Counted from the first letter of the stretch, positions 23,176-34,682 are shown. The stretch is DNA of 64,000 bases from Ampullaceana balthica (GCA_944989445.1 CALYLW010000343.1:437501-501500); one strand, 5' to 3'. Numbers and translations: made by a program. Notes: generated from the sequence alone by a model not told the origin.

Positions 23176-23458
23176 CCCAACAGGACCACAGATTGGGGGA
23201 GGAGACAAGTTGGGTACATCAGCAATGTTCCCTCTAAGGTTCCTTGGTCCGTCCCCAACAGGACCACATATTGGGGGAAGGAGACAAGTTGGGTACAGCA
23301 GCAATGTTCCCTCTAAGGTTCCTTGGTCCGTCCCCAACAGGACCACAGATTGGGGGAAGGAGACAAGTTGGGTACAGCAGCAATGTTCCCTTTAAGGTTC
23401 CTTGGTCCATCCCCAACAGGACCACATATTGGGGGAAGGAGACAAGTTGGGTACAGCA
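23176..23458. repeat. 79-bp minisatellite, about 3.5 copies, unit resembling a MITE end
   Basis: The unit includes AGCAATGTTCCCTCTAAGGT and TCCTTGGTCCGTCCCC, followed by GGACCACAGATTGGGGGAAG. The first part closely matches the reverse complement of the MITE end at 41908-41938. Confidence 0.92.
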
Positions 23459-23592
23459 CTGGCCGTCCAAAGTAGTGACCTCCCAAAGTAGTGATAATTC
23501 CCACTAGTGGCCACCCTAAGTAGTGGCCGTCCAAAGGAGTGACCTCCCAAAGTAGTGATAATTCCCACTAGTGCATGGCCACCCTAAGTAGT
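23459..23592. repeat. 66-bp duplication
   Basis: Two copies of a segment with GGCCGTCCAAAGTAGTGACC and ATAATTCCCACTAGTG. Confidence 0.9.
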
Positions 23593-23799
23593 GGCCGGCC
23601 AAAGTAACGGTTAAAAGGGGCAAGGTTTGAAGTAAGAGTGGAGGGTGGACGACCATTGGAAACACTCCGTGTGCTACTGCTATTGAAAAGAGATGACGTA
23701 ATGCAAACATTCCAAACCGCTGAGGGACCCAAAGAACAGATATCGATCACGTCTGCAAGAGAAACGGACGACATGCCAGGTAAATCGTAGGCGGAGCAA

Positions 23800-24095
23800 T
23801 GGGGGGGGGGCCTCAGTATTTGGTAGACGGAGCAATCGGAACTCAATATTTGGTAGACGGAGCAATGGGAACTCAGTATTTGGTAGACGGAGCAATGGGA
23901 ACTCAGTATTTGGTAGACGGAGCAATGGGAACTCAGTATTTGGTAGACGGAGCAATGGGAACTCAGTATTTGGTAGACGGAGCAATGGGAACTCAGTATT
24001 TGGTAGACGGAGCAATGGGAACTCAGTATTTGGTAGACGGAGCAATGGGAAATCAGTATTTGGTAGATGGAGCAATGGGAACTCAGTATTTTGAT
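23800..24095. repeat. 30-bp minisatellite, 10 copies
   Basis: The unit contains AGTATTTGGTAGACGGAGCA and ATGGGAACTC. Ten-residue peptide repeats appear on both strands because 30 is a multiple of 3. Confidence 0.96.
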
Positions 24096-24157
24096 GCTCA
24101 TGAACATAAAACAGCCTTTTTATGATCAGAGAATCATATATCAATTATTAATTGTTT

Positions 24158-24532
24158 ATCGTTTATATGAGAACTATCTGTCAATAACATAGCAACAATT
24201 ATAACAAGTACATGTATATGAGAACTATCTGTCAATAACATAGCAACAATTATAACAAGTACATGTATATGAGAACTATCTGTCAATAACATAGCAACAA
24301 TTAGAACAAGTACATGTATATGAGAACTATCTGTCAATAACATAGCAACAATTATAACAAGTACATGTATATGAGAACTATCTGTCAATAACATAGCAAC
24401 AATTATAACAAGTACATGTATATGAGAACTATCTGTCAATAACATAGCAACAATTATAACAAGTACATGTATATGAGAACTATCTGTCAATAACATAGCA
24501 ACAATTATAACAAGTACATGTACATGAGAACT
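24158..24532. repeat. 51-bp minisatellite, 7 copies
   Basis: The unit contains TATGAGAACTATCTGTCAAT and CAACAATTATAACAAGTACA. Nearly identical copies. Confidence 0.96.
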
Positions 24533-25128
24533 TTTGTTATTGTATCTAATCCATGAAAAGAGACACAAATGTATAAAAATGTGTGGATAGATCTGTCTAT
24601 CAAAGTACAATAGTATTTTGTTCAAACTGTGGAATCAAACAAACTGTGACGTCATCATCTAAATGGTTTGTTGTTTTTATCCCTTTCGAGGAGCTATCCA
24701 GTACATTATGGATCTATCAAGGACTTGGAGGCTCGTTGCTTTCAAGTTATGCTCAAAGAAGGTATCTGGAAGATATTTATAGATGACATGGGAAACTTGT
24801 TGCAACTCAATTTACAATATTATTTCAAGCCATCAATCATTCAGTATCGGGTTTACAATAATATACGACTACGATTCCTCAGAAAGCTTTAGACTAACTT
24901 GATGCATCCCAAATCACGCTCTTTGTCTACCATTGATTCAGTATCGATAAACATTGACATCGGTTCTATGTTATGTTGACTACACAGTAACGAGTTCACC
25001 GACAAGATGTCCAGTGTCTATGTGTGGCCACAAGGGAGAACATTTTTCTCATGTCTGCGGCAAGAGCTGGAAGTTCTTGACCAGTGGAAGTTTCATTCTT
25101 TGACTTAAAAATGAGCGCGAACTTGGGT
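24533..25128. other. Spacer
   Basis: Mixed sequence. A + strand frame at 24668-24892 reads like an ordinary peptide, but it has no recognisable family and no convincing splice context. Confidence 0.3.
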
Positions 25129-26038
25129 TATCAAGATGGGCCGTTGTCCTAGGTATTAAGTTCAACAATCGGCTGTTGTCCTAGTTATTAAGTTCAACAA
25201 TCGGCTGTTGTCCTAGGTATTAAGTTCAACAATCGGCTGTTGTCCTAGGTATTAAGTTCAACAATCGGCTGTTGTCCTAGGTATTAAGTTCAACAATCGG
25301 CTGTTGTCCTAGGTATTAAGTTCAACAATCGGCTGTTGTCCTAGGTATTAAGTTCAACAATCGGCTGTTGTCCTAGGTATTAAGTTCAACAATCGGCTGT
25401 TGTCCTAGGTATTAAGTTCAACAATCGGCTGTTGTCCTAGGTATTAAGTTCAACAATCGGCTGTTGTCCTAGGTATTAAGTTCAACAATCGGCCGTTGTC
25501 CTAGGTATTAAGTTCAACAATCGGCTGTTGTCCTAGGTATTAAGTTCAACAATCGGCCGTTGTCCTAGGTATTAAGTTCAACAATCGGCTGTTGTCCTAG
25601 GTATTAAGTTCAACAATCGGCTGTTGTCCTAGGTATTAAGTTCAACAATCGGCTGTTGTCCTAGGTATTAAGTTCAACAATCGGCTGTTGTCATAGGTAT
25701 TAAGTTCAACAATCGGCTGTTGTCCTATGTATTAAGTTCAACAATCGGCTGTTGTCCTAGGTATTAAGTTCAACAATCGGCTGTTGTCCTATGTATTAAG
25801 TTCAACAATCGGCTGTTGTCCTAGGTATTAAGTTCAACAATCGGCTGTTGTCCTAGGTATTAAGTTCAACAATCGGCTGTTGTCCTATGTATTAAGTTCA
25901 ACAATCGGCTGTTGTCCTAGGTATTAAGTTCAACAATCGGCTGTTGTCCTAAGTATTAAGTTCAACAATCGGCTGTTGTCCTAGGTATTAAGTTCAACAA
26001 TCGGCTGTTGTCCTAGGTATTAAGTTCCTAGGTATTAA
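25129..26038. repeat. 32-bp minisatellite, about 28 copies, left of the LINE insertion
   Basis: The unit is AAGTTCAACAATCGGCTGTT followed by GTCCTAGGTATT. Copies are very homogeneous. Part of one unit (AAGTTCAACAATCGGCTG) reappears at 27330, on the far side of the LINE, and there leads straight into an open frame. Confidence 0.96.
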
Positions 26039-27329
26039 GTACGGTTGCCCAAGGAAATTCATCGTCTTGGTGCAACAATTCCATGAAGGCATGCAGGCCA
26101 GAGTCCAGGACAGCGGGGAGTTTTCTGATCCTTTCCCAGTCACAAACGGAGTCAAGCAGGGCTGCGTCCTGGCACCAACACTGTTTAGCCTCATGTTTTC
26201 CGCCATGCTGACAGAGGCCTTCAGAGACGAGGATGTTGGTGTCAACCTGAAATACCGCACAGATGGCAAGCTGTTCAACCTTCGGAGGCTCCAGGCAAAA
26301 ACCAAGGTTATGACAGACATCATCAGAGACCTGCTGTTCGCTGATGACTGTGCCCTCAACGCTGTCTCAGAAGCCGACATGCAACGCAGTGTAAACCTGT
26401 TCTCCAGTGCCTGCAAAAACTTTGGTCTGTCAATCAACACCAAGAAGACTGAGGTCCTCCATCAGCCTGCGCCTGGAAGACCCTACGTAGAGCCCAACAT
26501 CACTGTCAACGGCCAGAGACTCAATACAGTGCACCGGTTCACATACCTAGGCAGCACACTGTCTCAAAATGTCACCATCGATGACGAAGTGAACGTCAGA
26601 ATTGCCAGAGCCAGCTCCACTTTTGGCAGGTTGTACCCTAATGTCTGGAACAGAAGAGGCATTACCATCCAGACCAAGCTGAAAGTGTACAGGGCAGTGG
26701 TGCTCCCCACACTGCTTTATGCTTGTGAAACTTGGACTGTTTATCAGCGCCATGCAAGAAAGCTGAACCACTTTCATATAACAAGCCTCAGGAAGATTCT
26801 CGGCATAAAGTGGCAGAACAAAATTCCAGACACAGTGGTACTGACCAAGGCAGGTCTCCCCAGCATCTTCACCCTCCTGATGCAGTCCCAGCTTCGCTGG
26901 GCAGGGCACGTTGTCCGAATGCCAGACGAGAGACTGCCAAAGAGAATCTTCTATGGTGAGCTCCAGTATGGCCAGCGGTCCCACGGTGGGCAAAAGAAAC
27001 GCTTCAAAGACACACTGAAAGCCTCAATGAAAGCGTTTGCCATAAATCCAGACACGTGGGAACGAGCTGCAATGGACCGATCCACCTGGCGCTCTTCCAT
27101 CCACGAAGGTGCCAGGTCATGCGAGGCAAACCGGATTACCGCCGCAGAAAAGAAGAGGCAAGCCCGAAAGGCCCATGCTGTCAACCCTCCAGGAGATGTC
27201 GCACTCGCCCCCTGTCCCTTCTGTTCCCGAACCTTTCGTGCAAGGATCGGCCTAATCAGCCATCTGCGCACGCACAGAAAACCCTCGGATGACTAGAGTG
27301 GTCCTCGTCGTATCGACGGACGAACGAAC
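26039..27329 (+). mobile_element. 5'-truncated non-LTR retrotransposon (LINE) with C2H2-finger ORF
   Basis: The element starts in the middle of the reverse transcriptase domain and ends about 30 bp after the stop codon, in a GACGGACGAACGAAC tail. It is inserted in the 32-bp array. Loss of the endonuclease and the N-terminal reverse transcriptase half makes it dead on arrival. Confidence 0.85.
26041..27296 (+). CDS. Reverse transcriptase, C-terminal fragment (LINE ORF2)
   Basis: An intact frame of about 418 codons; the first Met is at 26067. From that Met the motifs are: NGVKQGCVLAPTLF (residues 27-40, palm), FADD catalytic box (91-94), YLGSTLS near 160 and LLYACETWT near 220. A connector with RWAGHVVRMPDERLPKRI follows near 280-300. 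At the end is a classical C2H2 finger (C383, C386, H399, H403). The frame is free of stops, so the insertion is fairly young. The exact clade cannot be settled by eye. Confidence 0.88.
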
Positions 27330-27468
27330 AAGTTCAACAATCGGCTGACCATTTGGCGGAGACAGCGGGCTATCGTTGACCACAAGATCATAGACAACAC
27401 GATAAATCAGGTCATTGACAAGATGACATCTCATCAGCTGATTGACATCATCATAACTCATCTACTCT
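27330..27468 (+). CDS. Candidate coding exon downstream of the 32-bp array
   Basis: The frame runs open from AAGTTCAACAATCGGCTG through 27468, ending at CTCT followed by GTAAGA, a good donor. The peptide includes WRRQRAIVDHKIIDNTINQV and ends SHQLIDIIITHLLC. Before the LINE inserted, the sequence to its left would have been the array unit, whose TGTTGTCCTAG is acceptor-like. I cannot name a family. It may be a real exon whose 5' border was amplified into the minisatellite, or a chance frame. Confidence 0.27.
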
Positions 27469-27635
27469 GTAAGATAATAATATAGACAGTTTAATGACAG
27501 TTCCACTCCAAGCTCCTTGCTGGAACCCGCCAGGCAGACACAAGACATAAATACTTTATTGGACGATGTGTTGCACAATGTCAAAACATTAATCAACTTT
27601 TTCATCCCGTGCACATATTTTCTTTTCTAACGGAA
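27469..27635. other. Spacer
   Basis: Nothing recognised. Confidence 0.35.
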
Positions 27636-27775
27636 CATTATCAAGACATATCCATGTTTAAGATTATCAAGACATATCCATGTTTAAGATTATCAAGACA
27701 TATCCATGTTTAAGATTGTCAAGACATATCCATGTTTAAGATTATCAAGACATATCCATGTTTAAGATTATCACA
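27636..27775. repeat. 26-bp tandem repeat, about 5 copies
   Basis: Copies of ATTATCAAGACATATCCATG plus TTTAAG. Confidence 0.94.
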
Positions 27776-29150
27776 TGCATTAAATCGGGTCGTGGGGGGG
27801 GGTGTTCCCGGAGTCACCAGCTCAAACAGTAAACCAGAAATAAAATATCAACGCTAAGCTACTATGGCGTAATCTACATCTAAGCCAATAATGCATCTAA
27901 GATTGGTGTAGTTTTTCTTGGGTTTATAATGTGCAGGTTCTAATGAAATGGAGTCTGAATAACTTTACTCCTCTTCTTTGAGAAGAATCAACGTATGACT
28001 GTTTACCAAATGAGATTCGGGACTATGAGAGTCTGACACACAAATCATTGTATTAGAGATTGATTGAAGACTGTCTTTGAATATACACAACAGTGGCATC
28101 ATTTAAAAGCAATGGAAGATGTGGTGCGGATTGGCACGCGCACTTGAGGCGGTAGTGGTGTGCATACGGCGCCACGACTCAATCGATAGTTATATAAACC
28201 ATTTATCCCGGTCGAGGGGAAAAGGAGGGTTGGGTGCGTGAGTAGCGAGACTCGTGTGGTGTGAGGGTTGACAATACAACTTAGAATGAGTCGAGATAAA
28301 ACATGTCAACATAACGGTGGGGTCTGAGTGCTCAGCTCGGCATCACTTCCAGGCGGTGCCTCCAAACACTGCATTACATTATCTCCTATTGAAGACCTTA
28401 TTTAAACCCAATGTTATTCTGTGTTCTGTTACAAGACAGCATCAACAATAATATACTAACAGACCATTGTTTTTATAGACCATGAACTATAAGAGATTTG
28501 TATTTTTTCACACATTTGAGAGCCTGGGTTGGTGAACAAAACTTGAGGGTATATTGGCGCATGGCTTCCGACATACAGATTAACATCTTCTTCAATTCAC
28601 CTTCACATTAGACAGACCGTATACCAAGTCAACCTTTGTCCTATCGCAGGCCAAACTCTCTCGTAAAAACCACATACACAAGAATAAAACGGTTAATTGC
28701 ACAAACCACCAATCCAACGTGGCATAGAACAGTGACCTACTCCCCCCTGCGCCAGACAGGACACTCCCCTGCACCCATTTTCTGACCATCAATCTGTCTG
28801 CACGCTTCCAGGTCTGTCCATCCTGACCACTCACGCCACATTTGCCCACCCCCACCCCCCAACCGATCGACTTCCTTCCTGCTGCTCTAAGTTGGATCTT
28901 TAGGATGATGACTGCACTTAACGTGGAAGTTTTGTATTTACCTTTACAGCATGTCGAAGGCAACCGAGTCATTCAGGGGCGGATATCTGAACACGATAAT
29001 AACAACGGTAGCGCAACCGCATGATATAATTCTATCGCTACCTAAGGAAGATGGGAATCATGTGTCCCTCTATGGCGGGGTTAAGATTTTATAGTCATCT
29101 AATTTCATATTTCTTCATCAATCCTATTTTTTTTTATAAACCGGCCTCAT
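27776..29150. other. Longer non-array spacer
   Basis: No gene assigned. Near 28951 a pyrimidine-rich TTTACCTTTACAG acceptor-like sequence precedes a 47-codon frame (ATG 28952, stop near 29094), but no homology is apparent. A C-rich run lies at 28844-28862. Confidence 0.35.
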
Positions 29151-29157
29151 GCACGTG

Positions 29158-29608
29158 GACTTTGGACTGTCCGTGGTTACTCTAACTCCAGACTTTGGAC
29201 TGTCCGTGGTTACTCTAACTCCAGACTTTGGGCTGTCCGTGGTTACTCTAACTCCAGATTTGGACTGTCCGTGGTTACTCTAATTCCAGACTTTGTAATT
29301 CCAGACTTTGGACTGTCCGTGGTTACTCTAACTCCAGACTTTGGACTGTCCGTGGTTACTCTAACTCCAGACTTTGGGCTGTCTGTGGTTACTCTAACTC
29401 CAGACTTTGGGCTGTCCGTGGTTACTCTAACTCCAGACTTTGGGCTGTCCGTGGTTACTCTAACTCCAGACTTTGGACAGTCCGTGGTTACTCTAACTCC
29501 AGACTTTGGGCTGTCCGTGCTTACTCTAACTCCAGACTTTGGACTGTCCGTGGTTACTCTAACTCCAGACTTTGGACAGTCCGTGGTTACTCTAACTCCA
29601 GACTTTGC
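29158..29608. repeat. 33-bp minisatellite, about 13.5 copies
   Basis: Units contain GACTTTGGACTGTCCGTGGT and TACTCTAACTCCA. The 157-residue frame with an 11-residue period is an artefact. Confidence 0.96.
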
Positions 29609-29839
29609 CCCCCCCCCTCAACTACCAAGTGCGTGGAAATTGGATCTGATACTAAGTGTCACAGTCGAAAATTCTCTCACACCTTATCAACACTATTGCC
29701 CCTGTACAATAAATATCATAGAATATCGTCGATTGATCGAATGATTTGAGGAAAATCTTTGAATCGATACATCGATGAATCTAGGAAGCTGATCGATCTA
29801 TACATAGAGGGGTAATCATCTTGATTACAAAAAATCTCT

Positions 29840-30128
29840 TCTTCAGTTGACTGGCATTGGAAACTTGTATAGGATTCCTATCTTCAGTTGACTGGCATTG
29901 GAAACTTGTATAGGATTCCTATCTTCAGTTGACTGGCATTGGAAACTTGTATAGGATTCCTATCTTCAGTTGACTGGCATTGGAAACTTGTATAGGATTC
30001 CTATCTTCAGTTGACTGGCATTGGAAACTTGTATAGGATTCCTATCTTCAGTTGACTGGCATTGGAAACTTGTATAGGATTCCTATCTTCAGTTGACTGG
30101 CATTGGAAACTTGTATAGGATTCCTATC
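29840..30128. repeat. 41-bp minisatellite, 7 copies
   Basis: Seven identical copies of TCTTCAGTTGACTGGCATTG plus 21 bp. Confidence 0.97.
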
Positions 30129-30890
30129 CATCAAGTCACAACAAGCAGGAGAACGTGAACAAACTGATTGCATAAAAAAACCGGCCAAGTAATATGTCAT
30201 CCAGGTCGTCAACATCCGGTTTAACGCCAGGGTGAGGCCTGGGGATTCCCCCCCCCCGTATAAAAGGGCCATCACCGATGCCAGGCCCAGTCGTGTGAAT
30301 CAATTGGGATCCGAGCTAACACCAACTGATCTATTGACACGGTGATTGGGTCTATCGATGTCCCCCTGCGGCTCCCGTGTGAGACGATGACACAGAGGAC
30401 AAGGGTGGCTCAGAAAAGACCAGGAAGGAAAATAGCCAGGGGTCAAGAAGCCATACCATAACAAATTGACCTGTAGAGTTGCCCAGCTATCACCATAACA
30501 GATTTATGACAAGGTAACAAATTGACCTGTACAGTCCAATACTTTGAAAAGTTCAGTTCTTTTCTTCGATGTGTCAAGTGTTATTTGTTATGACCTTTCC
30601 CCTTTGACCTATGTTTTTAAACAGGATTTCTTAAGGACAAGATTTGCATATTTGAGTTTGTCCACTAGTTTAGTGGCCGAGGTATATATTGTAAGGAGTA
30701 GAAAGCTGAACGCGTTATAAATCATCACAGGCTACACACGCCTGCACGAGCACAAACGTGCGCACGCGACGCCACAAACACACACACACACATATCTTTG
30801 AATGTCAAAATCCAAACAAGCGTGAACATTATTTAGAATGGTGTTTCCGTGTGTCCTTAATGTGTTGTGTTAATTTAATAGCTGTCAGTA
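30129..30890. other. Spacer with candidate core promoter
   Basis: Apart from the TATAAAA motif and a short CA run (30775-30792), nothing was recognised. Confidence 0.35.
30259..30265 (+). promoter_or_regulatory. Candidate TATA box
   Basis: TATAAAA followed by GGGCC. An initiator-like CCCAGTC lies about 28 bp downstream. No coding exon could be tied to it: a 24-codon frame begins at ATG 30387. It could be chance. Confidence 0.2.
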
Positions 30891-30893
30891 GGG

Positions 30894-31098
30894 TCAGACA
30901 TGCGCACTGGATGGGCACTAGCTGTCAGACATGCGCACTGGATGGGCACTAGCTGTCAGACATGCGCATAGGATGGGCACTAGCTGTCAGACATGCGCAT
31001 AGGATGGGCACTAGCTGTCAGACATGCGCACAGGAGGGGCACTAGCTGTCAGACATGCGCACTGGATGGGCACTAGCTGTCAGACATGCGCACTGGAT
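30894..31098. repeat. 31-bp minisatellite, 7 copies
   Basis: Units of GTCAGACATGCGCACTGGAT plus GGGCACTAGCT, with a CATAGG variant in two. Confidence 0.95.
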
Positions 31099-31352
31099 GG
31101 TGGGGAAGATGACCGGCTCAAATACAGCTGTAAGCTTCTGGTTTAACCCGAGGGTAGTGACACACGTGGGTCGCCCCCCCCCCTTGCGAGTATAATACAG
31201 ATAACCCATTCCCTTGTTCAATGGACAGCGCCACGTAACGTCTTTAGTGCAAGGACCAGAACTGCCCGCGCCTCGGTCAGAAATAAGATTAGCGTCACCC
31301 GAAAGAAGCAATGTCCGCGTAAAAACCAGAGAAGTTTCGTTTTTTGGGGGAG

Positions 31353-31495
31353 AGTAGAGTTGTCAAAGAACAAAAGATAGAACACAAGAAGATTAGAGTT
31401 GTCATAGAACAAAAGATAGAACACAAGAAGATTAGAGTTGTCATAGAACAAAAGATAGAACACAAGAAGATTAGAGTTGTCATAGAACAAAAGAT
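31353..31495. repeat. 39-bp tandem repeat, about 3.7 copies
   Basis: Copies of AGAGTTGTCATAGAACAAAA plus GATAGAACACAAGAAGATT. The LINE 3' tail follows immediately. Confidence 0.94.
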
Positions 31496-31504
31496 ACATC
31501 ATTG

Positions 31505-32612
31505 TCTTATCTTATCTTATCTTATCTGTTTACAGACGCTCCTTCTATACAGAAGATTATTGCGTCCTACGCTTATCTATGGTTTGTGTTTAGTCCTGCA
31601 TTTTTATTAGAGATTTAAATGTTGATAAAGTGTTGGTTTTCCTGGATTCTTCAGGCAACCCATTCCACGCCCTAATTCCGGACGGGAAGAAGGAAAACTT
31701 GTATGTGTTTGTTCTTGCATACGGAATAAGAAAGGTGTTTTTATCCTTATGTCTATCTGAGGGTTGTATTAAGTTATCTTTGTGTTGTATTTCTAAATTA
31801 GAATTAATTGCTTTATGTATGATTACTACTTTGCTCTTGGTTCTTCTATCCTCTAGTGTTTCAAGGTTTAATGATTTAACTAATGGTGTTACTCTTGTCA
31901 GTTTCGAATATTCTCCAGTAATGAATCTGGCAGCTCTTTTTTGAATTTGTTCTAGTTTATCAATGTTTTCTTTGGTGGATGGGTCCCATACAGAAGATGC
32001 ATATTCTAGTGCAGGTCTCACCAAAGTGAGGTAGCATTTTAGTTTTATATCTCTATTACATTTGTTAAAGTTCCTTTTTATAAAGCCTAAGGTTTTGTTT
32101 GATTTTTTAATAACTTCATTGACATGGGGATTCCATGATAGTTTCTCATTTATTAAGACTCCTAAGTATTTTGCATCTTTAGTTTGGGTCAGTTCTTTTC
32201 CATGAATGTAATATTTTGAATTTATTTGTTTCTTTTTCTTTGTTACTCTTAACAGTTGACACTTTTCTGGATGGAAAGACATACTCCAGTTAGTTTCCCA
32301 TTTTATCAATTCATCTAAGTCTTTTTGTAAAATTTTGCCATCTTGTTCTGATTTAATTGTTCTATAGATTATACAATCATCAGCAAATAGCCTAACTTTT
32401 GTACCTGTTGAGATGTTGTTGGGTAAATCATTTATATAAATTAAAAAGAGTAAGGGACCTAGCACAGTTCCTTGTGGAACTCCTGAGTTAACCTTTATTG
32501 GTGCAGATTTAGATCCATTAATTATTACAGTTTGCTCCCTGCCCAAAAGGAAGTCTTGGATCCAGTGATGTAAGGATCCTGAGATTGTGAGGTCAAACCC
32601 ACGAATACGATT
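31505..32612 (-). mobile_element. 5'-truncated Jockey/CR1/L2-type LINE, copy 1
   Basis: Read on the - strand it starts inside the reverse transcriptase domain at about 32612. It ends in a short 3' untranslated region with GAAGGAGCGTCTGTAAACAG and an AGATA-type microsatellite tail (31505-31527). A second copy (53141-53631) is nearly identical over the shared part. Confidence 0.88.
31590..32612 (-). CDS. Reverse transcriptase, C-terminal fragment (LINE ORF2)
   Basis: Open frame with first Met at 32546 (318 residues), open to the truncation point near 32612, where GFDLTISGSLHHWIQDFL is readable. Motifs from that Met: SGVPQGTVLGPLLFL (21-35), FADD catalytic box (54-57), YLGVLI near 128, then the thumb/connection region with LVRPALEYASSVWDP and QKRAARFITGEY. 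It ends at FKSLIKMQD with no internal stop. The 5' half of the ORF is missing, so it is not autonomous. Confidence 0.88.
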   Translation of the reverse strand, partial: NRIRGFDLTISGSLHHWIQDFLLGREQTVIINGSKSAPIKVNSGVPQGTVLGPLLFLIYINDLPNNISTGTKVRLFADDCIIYRTIKSEQDGKILQKDLDELIKWETNWSMSFHPEKCQLLRVTKKKKQINSKYYIHGKELTQTKDAKYLGVLINEKLSWNPHVNEVIKKSNKTLGFIKRNFNKCNRDIKLKCYLTLVRPALEYASSVWDPSTKENIDKLEQIQKRAARFITGEYSKLTRVTPLVKSLNLETLEDRRTKSKVVIIHKAINSNLEIQHKDNLIQPSDRHKDKNTFLIPYARTNTYKFSFFPSGIRAWNGLPEESRKTNTLSTFKSLIKMQD

Positions 32613-32702
32613 CTATATATAAATATCTAATTATGGCAAATACGCACAAGAAGATTAATGTTAATGATACGCTTAAAATGGTTTAGTTAACACTTGATGA
32701 TT

Positions 32703-33103
32703 ATGTAGCTGAATAGATCGATTCCAGCAGGGAACAGTGTTAAATAGCAGTATGTGGCTGAATAGATCGATTCCAGCAGGGAACAGTGTTAAATAGTAGT
32801 ATGGGGCTGAATAGATCGATTCCACCAGGGAACAGTGTTAAATAGCAGTATGTGGCTGAATAGATCGATTCCAGCAGGGAACAGTGTTAAATAGCAGTAT
32901 GTGGCTGAATAGATCGATTCCAGCAGGGAACAGTGTTAAATAGCTGTATGTGGCTGAATAGATCGATTCCAGCAGGGAACAGTGTTAAATAGCAGTATGT
33001 GGCTGAATAGATCGATTCCAGCAGGGAACAGTGTTAAATAGCAGTATGTGGCTGAATAGATCGATTCCAGCAGGGAACAGTGTTAAATAGCAGTATGTGG
33101 CTG
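32703..33103. repeat. 49-bp minisatellite, about 8 copies
   Basis: Units contain GGCTGAATAGATCGATTCCA and GCAGGGAACAGTGTTAAATA. Confidence 0.96.
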
Positions 33104-33370
33104 CAGGATCAGACAGCACAAGGCCTGAGTCGTCATGCCATGAGACGAGCCGGTGCGTGGTCAAGTTTCAAGACTGTCTAAAGTGGTCAAGCTGACCAAA
33201 TGTGTTCGAATCCTGGCTTTTCAGGTAGGCGAAGGAGGAGCAGTGATTTTAACTATAACACAAAATAGATGTAGTTGTTTTGTTTTTTTGCTGTTGTGGT
33301 TTTCAGATCTAGCCATACTATACAACAAAGAAAAGGAATACAGAACAAGTGGGGAAATCCCAACCAGAAG

Positions 33371-33675
33371 AAAGAATACATCTCTCATCTACCCGCGTTG
33401 ACTTGTGAAGATAGCACAGGTTCGTAGGTAAATGGACAGAGTACATCTCTCATCTACCCGCGTTGACTTGTGAAGATAGCACAGGCACGGAAACATGATG
33501 GACAGAGTACATCTCTCATCTACATTTACATGATGGACAGAGTACATCTCTCATCTACCCGCGTTGACTTGTGAAGGTAGCACAGGCACGGAGACATGGT
33601 GGACAGAGTACATCTCTCATCTACCCGCGTTGACTTGTGAAGATAGCATAGGCACGGAGACATGATGGACAGAGC
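33371..33675. repeat. About 66-bp tandem repeat, 4-5 irregular copies
   Basis: Units contain ACATCTCTCATCTACCCGCG and TTGACTTGTGAAGATAGCAC. One copy is internally shortened (33510-33535). Confidence 0.9.
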
Positions 33676-34158
33676 AATGCCCCGGGGTCTCGGAGATAGG
33701 GGAGCTTAAACGTTGTTATCGTCGCTGAATTCGGGTGTTAGCAACTAGTTCTGGATCCTACATGGAAGTTACCCTTTCGTGATATCGGGGGATTCTGGGC
33801 TGGGAACTTCTTGGAAACAAACGAGGGACGGACTGAAGACCATGTCGTATTAAATCGAATCCCAATAAATATGTACCAGAGTAATATACAGTTGAACATC
33901 AGCAACTATTTGCCAGGAAAGAAGGTCGGAAAGATACGGACGCCTCCAGTTTGCTACGACACTGATTTCAGCATTCTTGAGATTTTGGGCTTCATTTTCT
34001 CTCGCGTGCCTTTGCCAGCATTGAGTTTATCCAATTGTATATCTCACATGTCTCGGATGTCTAGCATGTCTCTGATGTCTCACGTGTCTCTGACGTCAGC
34101 AAGCTATATATTAACCCAGTGAGTACATCTCCACAATCCATGTGTCAGTCTGAGCCTA
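33676..34158. other. Spacer
   Basis: Mixed sequence with an ATGTCTC-rich run (34048-34098). The 103-residue frame at 33811-34122 has no family features I recognise. Confidence 0.35.
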
Positions 34159-34160
34159 AA

Positions 34161-34678
34161 TGGTCTGACTTCGATTATACGATTGTACGGCTTCAATGGT
34201 CTGACTTTGATTACACGGCTCCAATGGTCTGAATTCGATTGTACGGCTCCAAATGTCTGACTTTGATTGTACGGCTCCAATGGTCTGGCTTCGATTGTAC
34301 GACTCCATTGGTCTGACTTTGATTGCACGGCTCCAATGGTCTGACTTTGATTGTACGGCTCCAATGGTCTGACTTTGATTGTACGGCTCCAATGGTCTGA
34401 CTTTGATTGTACGGCTCCAATGGTCTGACTTTGATTGTACGGCTCCAATGGTCTGACTTTGATTGTACGGCTCCAATGGTCTGACTTTGATTGTACGGCT
34501 CCAATGGTCTGACTTTGATTGTACGGCTCCAATGGTCTGACTTTGATTGTACGGCTCCAATGGTCTGAATTTGATTGTACGGCTCCAATGGACTGACTTT
34601 GATTGTACGGCTCCAATGGTCTGACTTCGATTGTACGGCTCCAATGGTCTGACTTCGATTGTACGGCTCCAATGGTTT
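34161..34678. repeat. 28-bp minisatellite, about 18 copies
   Basis: Units of TGGTCTGACTTTGATTGTAC plus GGCTCCAA. The left edge is more diverged than the right. Confidence 0.96.
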
Positions 34679-34682
34679 AACA

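Noticed and set aside
24668..24892. 74-residue + strand frame with ordinary composition
   Set aside because: No family features and no convincing splice sites. Its length is within chance for this base composition.
28952..29094. 47-codon frame after a TTTACCTTTACAG acceptor-like site
   Set aside because: The peptide resembles no family I know, and no upstream exon can be linked. A single acceptor motif is weak evidence.
33811..34122. 103-residue + strand frame
   Set aside because: The C-terminal part is a low-complexity Ser/Met/His run from an ATGTCTC repeat, and no domain is visible.
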